A DNA stretch of 64,000 bases from Phycisphaerales bacterium (lineage in GTDB: Bacteria > Planctomycetota > Phycisphaerae > UBA1845 > Fen-1342), in contig JADJXS010000001.1 of assembly GCA_016710275.1 (NCBI GenBank), forward strand, positions 1,922,001 through 1,986,000, written 5' to 3'. The position numbers were made by a program, and so were the translations under genes. How positions within the stretch are numbered: the stretch's first letter is position 1; each line of letters begins with the position of its first letter. Under the pieces are notes generated by a model. The model was not told where the DNA came from, ran no database searches, and saw nothing but the letters and a program-made list of their open reading frames with translations. Below are positions 35,108-43,865 of the stretch, in pieces.

Positions 35108-36160
35108 ATGGCGAGCGCGATGTCGGCAGCGACACTGTTCACACTCCTGGGCCTCGACGCCGCGGGCACGACCGAGCAGGTCGAGGCGGCCTGGACCCGT
35201 ATTGTGGCAGCGCACGACGGCGATCTGGCGGCGATCGACGACGAGGTTCGGGCAGCCTACGAACTGCTCCGCGAGCCAGCCAATCTGACCTACTACGCTG
35301 AACTTCTGGACGCCTGTGATTCGGATGTCAGCATCGAGATTCCGCGCGAGGGGCGGACGACCTTCGAGGCGTTTTGCAGCCGGTGCGGGATCCGATGCTT
35401 CGAGCGGCCCGGCTATCCGGACAGCTATAAGGTGCGGCGGACCGGCCAGTCCGTCCCGTCGTGGGTGAACTACGACGCGCAGCGGATGGACGGCCTCCGC
35501 ATGAGCACGCGCGAGCGCACTGCCCGCCTGCTGCGAAAGTTCGCGCTGGGCGAGGTCTTTCAGGGCCGCAGCCGAATGGAGCGGCTCTGGATTGGCGCGG
35601 GATACCTGGTCCTGATTGCACTGGCAGTCGTACTCGTTCGCTCGATTGGCGGCAGCTACTCCGCCTGGCAGCAGGGGCGGGCCGCTGCCGCAGCGCAGCG
35701 ATCCCGCGATGACTTCAGCAATCAGTTCGACACCGCCCAGGCCCGGCTGAAGGAACTCGAAACAGTCGCTGCTTCGCTTGCACGCGAATTTCAGGAGCTG
35801 ACGCAGATCCCCCTTGCGGAAGCGGGAACCAAGGACACGAAGCGCCCGCGCGAGCTTGATCTGGCGCTCATTCGCCACGCCTCGGTGCGTGCGGCGTGGG
35901 CCGCGACGATCAACGGACAATTGCAACGCGCGGAACTGGATTCGCACTCGCAGACGCTCGCGGATTTCGCGCCGCGCGTTCAGTCCGGCGCGCCCGGCCC
36001 CGGCGATGCGCAACGGCTATCCGAGCTCAGCGCGTGGGCGGAAAAGCGACTTGATCAACTTCGCGGCCATCGTTCCAATATCGACCATATCCGGGTGATG
36101 ATGCAGGCCGATCGGTTCGAGCATGGACCGACCGCAACCCAAGGGAGTCATTCTCCATGA
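35108..36160 (+). CDS. J-like N-terminal domain, zinc-like Cys motif and membrane/coiled-coil protein
   Basis: 350 residues. N-terminal 60 residues resemble a DnaJ-type helical bundle (ATLFTLLGLDAAGTTEQVEAAWTRIV, AAYELLREPANLTYYAELL) but lack the HPD signature. A CSRCGIRC motif (about 90-97) may bind zinc. One transmembrane helix (ERLWIGAGYLVLIALAVVLV, about 158-177) is followed by a long helical region. ATG 35108 or 35120 could be the start. Overlaps the next gene by ATGA. Unknown membrane-bound scaffold; an element function is inferred from location. Confidence 0.55.
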   Translation: MASAMSAATLFTLLGLDAAGTTEQVEAAWTRIVAAHDGDLAAIDDEVRAAYELLREPANLTYYAELLDACDSDVSIEIPREGRTTFEAFCSRCGIRCFERPGYPDSYKVRRTGQSVPSWVNYDAQRMDGLRMSTRERTARLLRKFALGEVFQGRSRMERLWIGAGYLVLIALAVVLVRSIGGSYSAWQQGRAAAAAQRSRDDFSNQFDTAQARLKELETVAASLAREFQELTQIPLAEAGTKDTKRPRELDLALIRHASVRAAWAATINGQLQRAELDSHSQTLADFAPRVQSGAPGPGDAQRLSELSAWAEKRLDQLRGHRSNIDHIRVMMQADRFEHGPTATQGSHSP

Positions 36161-37512
36161 GTTTCTTCGTGGTTTCTCGCCGTTGGATTGCTCGATCCAG
36201 AACCGTGTTGCTGCTCGCGGCGGTCTGTGTGCCGGCGCTCGCCTACGCCCAGAATGTCACGCCGTCGGGCGTCGAAGAGGATGCGCGCCGCGCAGAACGC
36301 GAGCGACGCCAGAAAGAAGAGCAGGATCAGCGCACGCGGCGGCTGCTGCAGCAATTCGCGGATCAGGTGCAGACCACCAGCGACCTGCTGGAGCGCCTGG
36401 AGAAGCGCTCGAAAGAGCTCACGACGCGCCTCGAAGCGCTCGAAACCAGCGACGACGGCAAGAAGATCGCCCAGGACTCGGCCGCCTTCATGGCCTACCT
36501 GCGGTTGGTGGAAGCGCCGATCGTCGCTCCGGAGCAGGTGGCAACCCGCCGCAAGGCCGCGGACTCCATCCTGACTGGCCTGAAGGCTGAACTCAAACGC
36601 GAAAGCGTCGGCTTCCTGCCGGATGAAACCGTGCAAGCCGATATTTCTGAAAGTCACTTCTGGGCAAAGGAACGGCTCGGACTGATTCTGGAGCAACTGA
36701 ACTGGATCGACGCCGCCATTGCGAAGGCGCCCAAAGAGCTCGATCTCGCAACGCTCAAGACGCTCAAGGAAGTCCGTCGTGACTACGACGCCCAGCGGCT
36801 CCAGGCGTGGGGCAAGGCCCGCGCCAGCGGCGAGGAAAAAGCCAAGGCCGAGTCCGAGGCCATGATCACAGAATCTGCCCGTGAGGCCGAGTTGCAGCGC
36901 GCCGCTGCCGAGGCTCAACGCTTACTCAAGGACGCCCGGGCCGAAATCGAGGCGATGCGCGCGGAATTCGAAGCGCGGATGAAGGAGCGCGAGGCGGAGC
37001 AGCAGCGACGGATCGGCGATGCGGAGAAGCGCTATCAAGATGAGGTCGCCAGCGTAAGGCGAGAACTGGAACTGGCCAAGGCCGAGCGCGACAAGGCGGA
37101 CGTCGAAGCCAAGATCAAACGCGACGACGTGACAGCCGAAGCGCGTAAGAAGGAACTGACGAAGAAGGCCGAAGACCCGCTGGTGCTGGCGACGCTCGCG
37201 CCGTTCACCACGAAAGGGTATTGGCAGCCCGGCGTCGGCAAAGGGCAAGCCATCGACCTGGTCCCGGTGTCGTTTTCCAAGTTGCGCGCCATCGGAGCGC
37301 TCAGTCCCGGCGCAGACGGCCTCCAAAAATTGCTCACCTGCGCGACCAACGAGTACCACAAGAAAGGCCACGACCAGGTTCGTCCCCGCTGGCCCTATCC
37401 GCCCCGCTTGCGCGATCTCAAGCCGGAGCAACTGGAGGAGGTTAAGAAGGCCCAGGGTTACCTGATTGAAATGGGCGAAATCTTGGTTGAGAAGGGTCAG
37501 CTCAGCCCGTGA
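36157..37512 (+). CDS. Secreted or periplasmic long coiled-coil protein
   Basis: 451 residues. Signal peptide (TVLLLAAVCVPALAYAQ), then extended heptad-rich helix from about residue 45 to 350 (RAERERRQKEEQDQRTRRLL, EFEARMKEREAEQQRR). A compact C-terminal domain (LVLATLAPFTTKGYWQPG, LKPEQLEEVKKAQ) follows. It is translationally coupled to the J-like membrane protein and probably forms a complex with it. No named family; TolA- or scaffold-like roles are possible but unproven. Confidence 0.6.
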   Translation: MSFFVVSRRWIARSRTVLLLAAVCVPALAYAQNVTPSGVEEDARRAERERRQKEEQDQRTRRLLQQFADQVQTTSDLLERLEKRSKELTTRLEALETSDDGKKIAQDSAAFMAYLRLVEAPIVAPEQVATRRKAADSILTGLKAELKRESVGFLPDETVQADISESHFWAKERLGLILEQLNWIDAAIAKAPKELDLATLKTLKEVRRDYDAQRLQAWGKARASGEEKAKAESEAMITESAREAELQRAAAEAQRLLKDARAEIEAMRAEFEARMKEREAEQQRRIGDAEKRYQDEVASVRRELELAKAERDKADVEAKIKRDDVTAEARKKELTKKAEDPLVLATLAPFTTKGYWQPGVGKGQAIDLVPVSFSKLRAIGALSPGADGLQKLLTCATNEYHKKGHDQVRPRWPYPPRLRDLKPEQLEEVKKAQGYLIEMGEILVEKGQLSP

Positions 37513-37515
37513 TGC

Positions 37516-37845
37516 TCACAGCAGTTCCCGCAGCACGCGCAGCAGCTTTGCTTTTTTGGGGTCATCGGCGGCCGCCCACAGGTCGGCCAGGCGAGCGTCG
37601 GGCAGACTGACCTTCCGGCCCGCGGCTCCCGGACCAAACAGAAACAATTCCAGCGGCTCACAGCGCAGCCCCCGGCAGAGTCCGACGATCGTCTGCAGCG
37701 TCACATTCATATGCCCGCGCTCTATTTCGCCGATCCGCTGGGTCGCGAACCGCGGGCCGCAGCGCTCGCCGAGCTCCTTCTGAGTCAGGCCCCGCCGTGT
37801 GCGCAGCTCCCGAACCCGCCGCCCGAACTCTTTTTGCAGGTCCAT
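37516..37845 (-). CDS. XRE-family helix-turn-helix regulator
   Basis: 109 residues from ATG 37845. Clear XRE domain: RVRELRTRRGLTQKELGER, then TQRIGEIERGHMNVTLQTIVGLCRGL. A C-terminal tail of about 40 residues (ARLADLWAAADDPKKAKLLRVL) may dimerise. It probably represses nearby element genes or itself; no operator was found, but a promoter candidate lies just upstream. Confidence 0.85.
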   Translation of the reverse strand: MDLQKEFGRRVRELRTRRGLTQKELGERCGPRFATQRIGEIERGHMNVTLQTIVGLCRGLRCEPLELFLFGPGAAGRKVSLPDARLADLWAAADDPKKAKLLRVLRELL

Positions 37846-37872
37846 CCGTCGCTCCGCCAGGCACCTGCATAC

Positions 37873-37902
37873 ATAGTAAGCGCTGTCGGCGGGCGATGAA
37901 AA
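37873..37902 (-). promoter_or_regulatory. Promoter candidate for the XRE gene
   Basis: On the minus strand TTTTCA (37897-37902) and TACTAT (37873-37878) are 18 bases apart and 28 bases ahead of ATG 37845. Confidence 0.4.
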
Positions 37903-38025
37903 CACGGCTTGATCCACCCGAAACCGGAGATACAATCTGAAACGATCATGGATGGCATTAAAACATATCCTGATGATCCACACGGAAGGCGAAGCTCCCG
38001 AAACGAGCCGCGTTGCCACGCCGGA

Positions 38026-38730
38026 CTATTCCGGGAAACGGAGTCCGACGAACAGCGGAGAAGTTCCCGCCGGGGCCTTCCGATAGACGTATCGCCCGAG
38101 GCCCCACACAGTCGCGACAACATCGGTCGCGACCGAGACCACGTACGCCCCGTAAACCACCTGCAAGACCCAATCCGGCCAGAGCGGAATGGCCATCCAC
38201 GCACACGCCGTCACGGCGGTCAGGCAGAAGCTGAGGACGCCGAATACCGTGGTTCCGCCGCTGCGGCCGGATACGTGTTGCCCGCGATTCGGATGCCGCG
38301 ACTGGAACGCGAGCAATTCCTCGCCGGCGATGTAGTTCACGGTACCCTCCAGCTCACCGAGACGACGAACAACGTCTTCCTTCGAGCGGGCGTGAGCGCA
38401 GGTGGTTCGCATCAACCAGAGCAAAGCGGCCGGCATCGCCAGCAGGATCACGCGTTGTGTCTCCGGAGGCAGGCTTGCGCTGCCGCTGAGAATCGCCGCC
38501 AGCGTGCCACCGGCGACCGGCAGGCTTCGTTCGACCGCTGCCAAGCGGAACGACAGCAAGCCATAAAGCGCGCGATGCTCCTCCATCAGCACGCGAACGC
38601 GCTCCGCTTCGCTCAGCGGTGTTCTCTGTCTGCCCGTGCTTGCGGTCGTGTGCGAAGTTTCCGTACTGCTCACGTTCTTTGGATGAGCCCGGCGCGTGTC
38701 GCGGCTCGCGAGAATTGTCCCATGCCTCAC
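38026..38730 (-). CDS. Multi-pass membrane protein of unknown function
   Basis: Up to 234 residues; start 38730 lies only 14 bases from a divergent gene, so GTG 38673 may be the true start. Hydrophobic helices near LLAMPAALLWLM, TTVFGVLSFCLTAVTACAW and VVYGAYVVSVATDVVATVW, with a Ser/Thr-rich N-terminus. No family recognised. Confidence 0.5.
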   Translation of the reverse strand: MRHGTILASRDTRRAHPKNVSSTETSHTTASTGRQRTPLSEAERVRVLMEEHRALYGLLSFRLAAVERSLPVAGGTLAAILSGSASLPPETQRVILLAMPAALLWLMRTTCAHARSKEDVVRRLGELEGTVNYIAGEELLAFQSRHPNRGQHVSGRSGGTTVFGVLSFCLTAVTACAWMAIPLWPDWVLQVVYGAYVVSVATDVVATVWGLGRYVYRKAPAGTSPLFVGLRFPE

Positions 38731-38744
38731 ACGAGGAGAACATC

Positions 38745-39428
38745 GTGTTGGACACTGCCATCGTTCCCTTGGGCCTGCGCGTGCGCGCCGGCGGAACCTC
38801 TGCCTCGACGCCGCACTGGTCAGCTGCGCTCGTCCAGTTCTTCGGCCTCGCCCGCCGCGTCCTCAATCAAACCGATGCGGAGATTCGGGCCGGCCGACTG
38901 CGCGCGCCGGCGTTTCTGCACGGCGAAGCCGGCGATCACGGCCTGAGTGCGACCCTCGACTCGTTGATGAACGCCATCGACCTGGAATACGAAATCGAGC
39001 TGCAGTCGCCCTTCGAAGACACCGCGTCCATCGCGGGCGGACTCTGGTCGGGCCGCGATCTGGTGGGCGAGGATTGTCCGGATGGACTCGCGAAACTGCG
39101 TTTCTCAGCCGGCACGCTCGACCTGCCACTGCACGTTCACGAACACTCGGATCGCTTCATCGCCGTACTCGAAGGCGAGGGACGATTCTGGTGGTCGGAA
39201 GGGCCGTGGCAGCAATTCAGCGGTGCAGGGATCGTGTCCACACGCGTTCGACCGGGCGACGTCCTCGTCTTTACGCGCAATCTGCTGCACACGTTCAGCG
39301 CGCCGGAGGAGGATTTGGTGCTGCTGTCGTACCACAGCCCCGAGATTCCGTTTGACGATCCGCGACAGTACACGCTTCCAAAGCTGCGATGGACACCGAG
39401 GGACGCGATGGTGCTCGCAGCTCAGTGA
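38745..39428 (+). CDS. Cupin-domain protein
   Basis: 227 residues from GTG 38745, preceded by GAGGAGA. The C-terminal half is a cupin barrel: HVHEHSDRFIAVLEGEG carries the His pair of motif 1, and RPGDVLVFTRNLLHTF carries the His of motif 2. The N-terminal 100 residues are helical and unassigned. Likely a metal- or small-molecule-binding protein; substrate unknown. Confidence 0.65.
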   Translation: MLDTAIVPLGLRVRAGGTSASTPHWSAALVQFFGLARRVLNQTDAEIRAGRLRAPAFLHGEAGDHGLSATLDSLMNAIDLEYEIELQSPFEDTASIAGGLWSGRDLVGEDCPDGLAKLRFSAGTLDLPLHVHEHSDRFIAVLEGEGRFWWSEGPWQQFSGAGIVSTRVRPGDVLVFTRNLLHTFSAPEEDLVLLSYHSPEIPFDDPRQYTLPKLRWTPRDAMVLAAQ

Positions 39429-39499
39429 GCTAGGGCACGTGACACGATACGGTCGCCATAACGAACGAGTAAGGGGGACGCAGTCCCGAACGTTCGTTC

Positions 39500-40450
39500 A
39501 TGATGGCGAAGGCGCAACAGGTGTTTCCGTGGGCCGAAGAACTCCGGGTGCCGGAGGTGCCAGTTCGTTCAGAATCGACGGCCGGTTCGACAGACCAATC
39601 GCTACCCCCGACATCGACAGCGAATGGAAGCGCCCCCGCGGAGCAGGTAATCGGCCAATTCGACGAGGGTGCTTCGGGCCCGCCAGTCTCTGTCCCGCTG
39701 CCCGCAGCGGTCGCCGCGGGTGTGTTCGGGTTGGACGTGACCGGCCCGATTGAACCCGACGCGGAGCAGATCGCCGCTTTGGTAAGTGAGCACGCGAACG
39801 AGCTGATCGCCCTTCTCGGCGAGGCGGAGGCACTCCGCGAGGCGATTTGCACCGGCACAGATCCGCGCACCGGGCGGGCGTATCGCGATTCAGGCACAAC
39901 CTTGAAGGCCGCCGAACGAAACACGGCGGAGCTTCGCCGTGTCGAACGGTCATACTCCGACGCATTGGCGGCGTTTGAGGAGGGGTTCGGCGTGGATGCG
40001 ACTCAGGCGCTGGATGAATGGGTGCGGGCCGAAGTCGCCGGCGGTACGCACAAGCGCGGCGGCTACGACCCAGGTCATCCGTGGCACTACTACACGGCCG
40101 GCGACAACGCGCCTCCGCTTCCGTTCGACCAGATTCCACCGTGTGAGGATGCGGGGCGCTGGCTGGAGCGAGACCTGCCGAAGAATCCGGCCAAACGGGT
40201 CGCGAAGATGCGCAAGTTGCTGGAGCGCGAGGAGCAGCAACTCGCCGCCGACCGGCAGAGATATGAGGAAATCATCGCACGCGGTGCGGAGGCGCTGAGC
40301 CGCTATGACCGCGAAATCGCCTACGGCGGCAACGACGAACTCGCCCGAGCATCGTCGCTGGCTCTTAAGTACAACCACATTCGTCTCGGTCTCGGCCGCA
40401 TCGCGTGGCTGCGGCAGCGCGTGTCGTCGCAGGGGGAGTTCGCACAGTGA
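39500..40450 (+). CDS. Hypothetical element protein with a coiled-coil end
   Basis: 316 residues. Pro/Ser/Ala-rich N-terminal third, then a helical core (ELIALLGEAEALREAICTGT, KAAERNTAELRRVERSY) and charged C-terminal helices (RVAKMRKLLEREEQQLAADR). ATG 39503 is an equally good start. No motif recognised. Confidence 0.55.
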   Translation: MMAKAQQVFPWAEELRVPEVPVRSESTAGSTDQSLPPTSTANGSAPAEQVIGQFDEGASGPPVSVPLPAAVAAGVFGLDVTGPIEPDAEQIAALVSEHANELIALLGEAEALREAICTGTDPRTGRAYRDSGTTLKAAERNTAELRRVERSYSDALAAFEEGFGVDATQALDEWVRAEVAGGTHKRGGYDPGHPWHYYTAGDNAPPLPFDQIPPCEDAGRWLERDLPKNPAKRVAKMRKLLEREEQQLAADRQRYEEIIARGAEALSRYDREIAYGGNDELARASSLALKYNHIRLGLGRIAWLRQRVSSQGEFAQ

Positions 40451-40567
40451 CAGCGCGGGCGCGTGGCCGGCAGATAGACCGTTTGCACGCTGTGTTGGTG
40501 AAATGGGGCCGCTTCGAAAGTGAAGGCGCTCGCTTCCGAAAATGACCGAAATGGAGGAGCAGTCAGC

Positions 40568-40936
40568 ATGGATAGCAGTGGCCGCATGCCGTGGATGCGA
40601 ATCGTGACGCCGGAAGAGGCGGCCTCGCCGGAGTGGAAGGCGAAAACGGCCCGCGAGGCGTTTCGCGGTCGTATTCTCAAAACCCTCGACATGATCGCCG
40701 TCATGCGCGATTACATGCGGCTGCGGGCGCGTGGCCGGCACTACAGCGGTGCCTGCCCATTCCATCACGACCGGGGCGAATCCCTCTGGGTTCGGCCGGA
40801 CCGCGGTACGTTCAAGTGTTTCGACTGCGACCTCGGCGGCACGCTCTTCGACTTCATGCGGCATCTGAAGCGGATCGACGAGGCGACCGCGACGGCCTAT
40901 CTGGCAAACCTAGCTGGACTTTCCGACTGCAGGTAG
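40568..40936 (+). CDS. CHC2 zinc-finger (primase-type) protein
   Basis: 122 residues from ATG 40568, after a GGAGG sequence. Contains the primase zinc-ribbon: CPFHHD (C-x2-H) and KCFDCDLGGTLFDF (C-x2-C), as in DnaG/plasmid primases. No Toprim or helicase domain follows, so it is either a standalone zinc-finger domain or a truncated primase. It may bind replication start DNA of the element. Confidence 0.75.
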   Translation: MDSSGRMPWMRIVTPEEAASPEWKAKTAREAFRGRILKTLDMIAVMRDYMRLRARGRHYSGACPFHHDRGESLWVRPDRGTFKCFDCDLGGTLFDFMRHLKRIDEATATAYLANLAGLSDCR

Positions 40937-41509
40937 ATAATCGCAGGTCGAGATTCGAACAGGACGGCGATTGCCGCACACGGCCCCGCCCATCGGATGC
41001 CTACGCGGACGAGACCCTCCGACTCGGGACCATACCGGCAGCAGGGATGCGCCAGCGGCTGCCTGCCACGTCCGCCCTCGTCGGGGCCAAGGGCCTGACG
41101 GCCTCACGGGGCGAGCCCCGACGACGACGGCCGTGTACGGCAGCGATGCAAAACAGCGTTTGATTAGTGGCAGCGATCTGTGGCAGGATGGCCGTGGGGG
41201 AACGGTGTCGTACGGCCACGCTGGACATCGACTCGATCACGCATCGCACGGCGCAACGCCGTCGCGACCAACGAGCTGGTTCAAAATGAACAATCGTCCG
41301 GCACGGGGCTTGTGATTCCGTTCCTTCTTACAACGTCGCGGCCGCGAAGAACCCTGTGTTCTAGATCGGCCACGCACCGGCTGGGGTAGACAAACAGACC
41401 GACTCTCGACGGACGCAAGCCGCGTGCGCCGAGAGACCGGTGGTGCATTTCACGGTTTGATCTGGTTCTTTTCATTCACGACTGCAACACAACTACAAGG
41501 AGATTCCGC
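40937..41509. other. Non-coding spacer with structured element A
   Basis: 573 bases between the CHC2 and DUF932 genes. Contains the structured element at 41014-41142, and AAGGAG immediately before ATG 41510. No supported gene. Confidence 0.6.
41014..41142 (+). ncRNA. Structured element, copy A (homologous to 24866-24985)
   Basis: Matches copy B over about 120-130 bases. Basal stem CGTCGGGGC (41079-41087) with GCCCCGACG (41115-41123), plus CCG/CGG further out, enclosing GGCC-TGAC-GGCC (41092-41103) and a CTC/GAG arm. The basal pair that is T-A in copy B is G-C here, which supports structure over random similarity. Identity as RNA or DNA element is unknown. Confidence 0.5.
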
Positions 41510-42535
41510 ATGGAGACACTGACACGTGCATCCGACGAGCTCTTCCGGCGCGGGCCGGATGAACGCTTCGATTCGGTGCAATCGCTGTACGACCACTGCT
41601 ACGGGACGCGTACAAACTCGATCGACCGCTGGCACCCGCCGCAGTCGATTCAGCCGGCGCCGAGCGGCAGCCGGTTCCGCGTCACCGTCGGCAACGACGG
41701 CGAGTTCTCACTCAACGACTGGAGTTTCGGACAGCTCTGCCGGCTCGCCGGTGTGAGCAAGGAGACTGTCAATCGCGTTTCGGCCGGCACGGCAGCGCAG
41801 ATCTTCCGCGAGACGATGCCCAGCGGCGACAAGCCGCTGCAATTGCTCACGCAGGATGAAGCGATTCGCTCGATTCACGGCACGGCCTACACGCGGTTGC
41901 ACAACGTGGACCTGCTGAACATCGTGCGCGAGTTCGCGACCGACTTTCAGCCGCCGCAAACCGCCTGCAATGGCGGCACGGGGCTGTACTGCGGCGAGCA
42001 GGACATGTTCGTCTTCCTCATCGACCCGCTCGGATGGGCGGAGATCAAAGGCGAGGCGTTTGCGCCGGGGTTCTTCCTGTGGAACTCGGAGGTCGGCAAA
42101 CGCTCGGTCGGGATGCAGACCTTCTGGTTCCAGGCCGTCTGCCAGAATCACATCGTCTGGGACGCGGTCGAGGTCATCGACTTCGCCCGCAAGCACACTG
42201 CCAACGTGCATGAGTGCCTGGGCGAAGTGCGGCGGATGATCGCCGGCTTGGTCGAGAAACGCGACCAGCGCCGCGATGGGTTCGTGAAAACGATCGGGAA
42301 GGCGATGGAGTCCACGCTTGGCAGCGACGCCGATGAGGTGATGAAGCTGCTGGCCAAGCAGGGCATCCCGCGCAGCGTCGCCAAGGAAGCACTCGAACTG
42401 GCCCGCGCGAGCGGACGGTTCACGATCTTCAACGTGGTCGATGCGCTGACGCGCCTGGCCGGCAAGATCCGCAATGCCGGCGAGCGGACGGAAGCAGACG
42501 AACGGGCCGGAGCGCTGCTCGCGCTGGCGGCGTGA
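41510..42535 (+). CDS. DUF932-family protein (phage/plasmid-type)
   Basis: 341 residues from ATG 41510, AAGGAG upstream. The DUF932 core is recognisable: GTAYTRLHNVDLLNIV, DMFVFLID and GFFLWNSEVGKRSVGMQTFWFQAVCQNHIVW. The C-terminal part is helical. Family members are common on plasmids and integrative elements; biochemical role unknown. Confidence 0.75.
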   Translation: METLTRASDELFRRGPDERFDSVQSLYDHCYGTRTNSIDRWHPPQSIQPAPSGSRFRVTVGNDGEFSLNDWSFGQLCRLAGVSKETVNRVSAGTAAQIFRETMPSGDKPLQLLTQDEAIRSIHGTAYTRLHNVDLLNIVREFATDFQPPQTACNGGTGLYCGEQDMFVFLIDPLGWAEIKGEAFAPGFFLWNSEVGKRSVGMQTFWFQAVCQNHIVWDAVEVIDFARKHTANVHECLGEVRRMIAGLVEKRDQRRDGFVKTIGKAMESTLGSDADEVMKLLAKQGIPRSVAKEALELARASGRFTIFNVVDALTRLAGKIRNAGERTEADERAGALLALAA

Positions 42536-42857
42536 AGGGAGGTTTCGCGGTACGGGAAAACGTATTACGTTCGAAGGTTGAGAAGCACTGCACCACCGGG
42601 CCTCTCAACCATTTGAAATCATGAGACATCGAACACTGAATCGACATTGCCGGCCGCGCGCCCCACCTGTGCGGTAGGGACCGCACTATCCGCGCCGCAT
42701 TCCGCGTTCGCCATTCGGCGACAACGCGCACCATTTGTTCAGCTCGTTACCACACCTCAAACATCGTTCTGTATCCGGATCGAATCGAATTAGATTCCCG
42801 CTCGACAATTGGCCGACAGGCGTGATAAAGGATGTTATCACGCATATCCAGGTACAC
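42536..42857. other. Spacer ahead of the integrase
   Basis: 322 bases. Inverted repeat GGTTGAGA (42576-42583) and TCTCAACC (42603-42610) could end the DUF932 transcript or be an integrase site. No supported gene. Confidence 0.45.
42576..42610. repeat. 8-bp inverted repeat near the integrase
   Basis: GGTTGAGA and TCTCAACC separated by 19 bases, 40 bases after the DUF932 stop. Short, but exact. Confidence 0.35.
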
Positions 42858-43846
42858 ATGGACGAGGGCAACACTGCGACATCACACGCCGTTTTGGCAA
42901 CCGAGTCGACCGAGCTGCCGGCGATCATCACGAACGCCGGAACGAACGCCTGCTTCGCGTATCAGGAGTTCTTCCGGGCCTCGATCGAGAATCCGCACAC
43001 GCGCGCGCCTACCGTCGCGCCGTGGATCGGCTGCTCGCATGGTGCTCACAACGCAACGTTCCGCTTGACCAGGTCAGCCCGTGGCTGATCGGTGAGTATC
43101 TCGGCGCGCTGACAGCCCGCGACGGCCAGCCGCTCTCCAAGCCGACGCGCAAGCTGCATTTGGCCGCTCTGCGGCACTTCTTCGATCACCTCGTCGTCCG
43201 GCATGCTGTGCCGCTCAATCCGGCCGCATCGGTCCGCGGACCGCGACATAGTGTGATTGAGGGCCGAACGCCGGCGCTGAGCGTCGCACAAGCGCGGCAA
43301 TTGCTCGCTCGAATCGATACACGGTCACTGGTCGGCTTGCGCGATCGTGCCGTCATCGGCGTTCTGATTTACACGGCGGTCCGCGTCGGCGCCGTCGCCA
43401 AGTTACGCCGCCGCGACTTCTTCACCGACGGTCGGCAATGGCTGTTTCGCTTCGACGAGAAAGGCGGCAAGGAGCGCGTCATTCCGGCGCGCCACGACTT
43501 GGAGGGGTTCATCGGCGACTACCTTGCGGTCGTCGGGGATGCCTCGCCCGCCGAGCCTCTGTTCGTGACACTTCGACGCGGCGGTGATGCGAACAAGGCG
43601 GACCCGATGCACGGCGGCGATATCCTGCGAATGGTCAAACGCCGGCTGCGCCGCGCGAACTTGCCGGCGGATACGCTCTCATGCCATTCGTTCCGCGCCA
43701 CGACGATCACGAATCTGCTTGAGCAGGGAGTGCCGCTGGAGGACGTGCAGCACCTGGCGGGCCACGCCGATCCCCGAACAACGCGCCTCTACGACCGCCG
43801 GCGACGCGACGTCACGCGGAACATTGTCGAGCGCATTTCGATCTAA
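42858..43846 (+). pseudogene. Tyrosine recombinase (integrase), frameshifted in the N-terminal part
   Basis: The N-terminal SAM-like domain starts at ATG 42858 (SIENPHTR) and continues in a different frame as AYRRAVDRLLAWCSQRN, so one base appears missing within the GCGCGCG tract near 43000-43005. The catalytic domain is complete: YTAVRVGAVAKLRRRD (first Arg), HSFRATTITNLLEQG (H-x2-R), AGHADPRTTRLYDRR (second His and Tyr). If the indel is an assembly error, the enzyme is intact and would integrate the element. No att site was identified. Confidence 0.8.
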
Positions 43847-43865
43847 ATGTTCCTGAGCATCCGCG

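Noticed and set aside
24866..41142. Structured elements A and B as attL/attR of one integrative element
   Set aside because: They are too diverged (about 70% by eye) and internally structured; attachment repeats should be near identical, and the integrase lies outside the interval.
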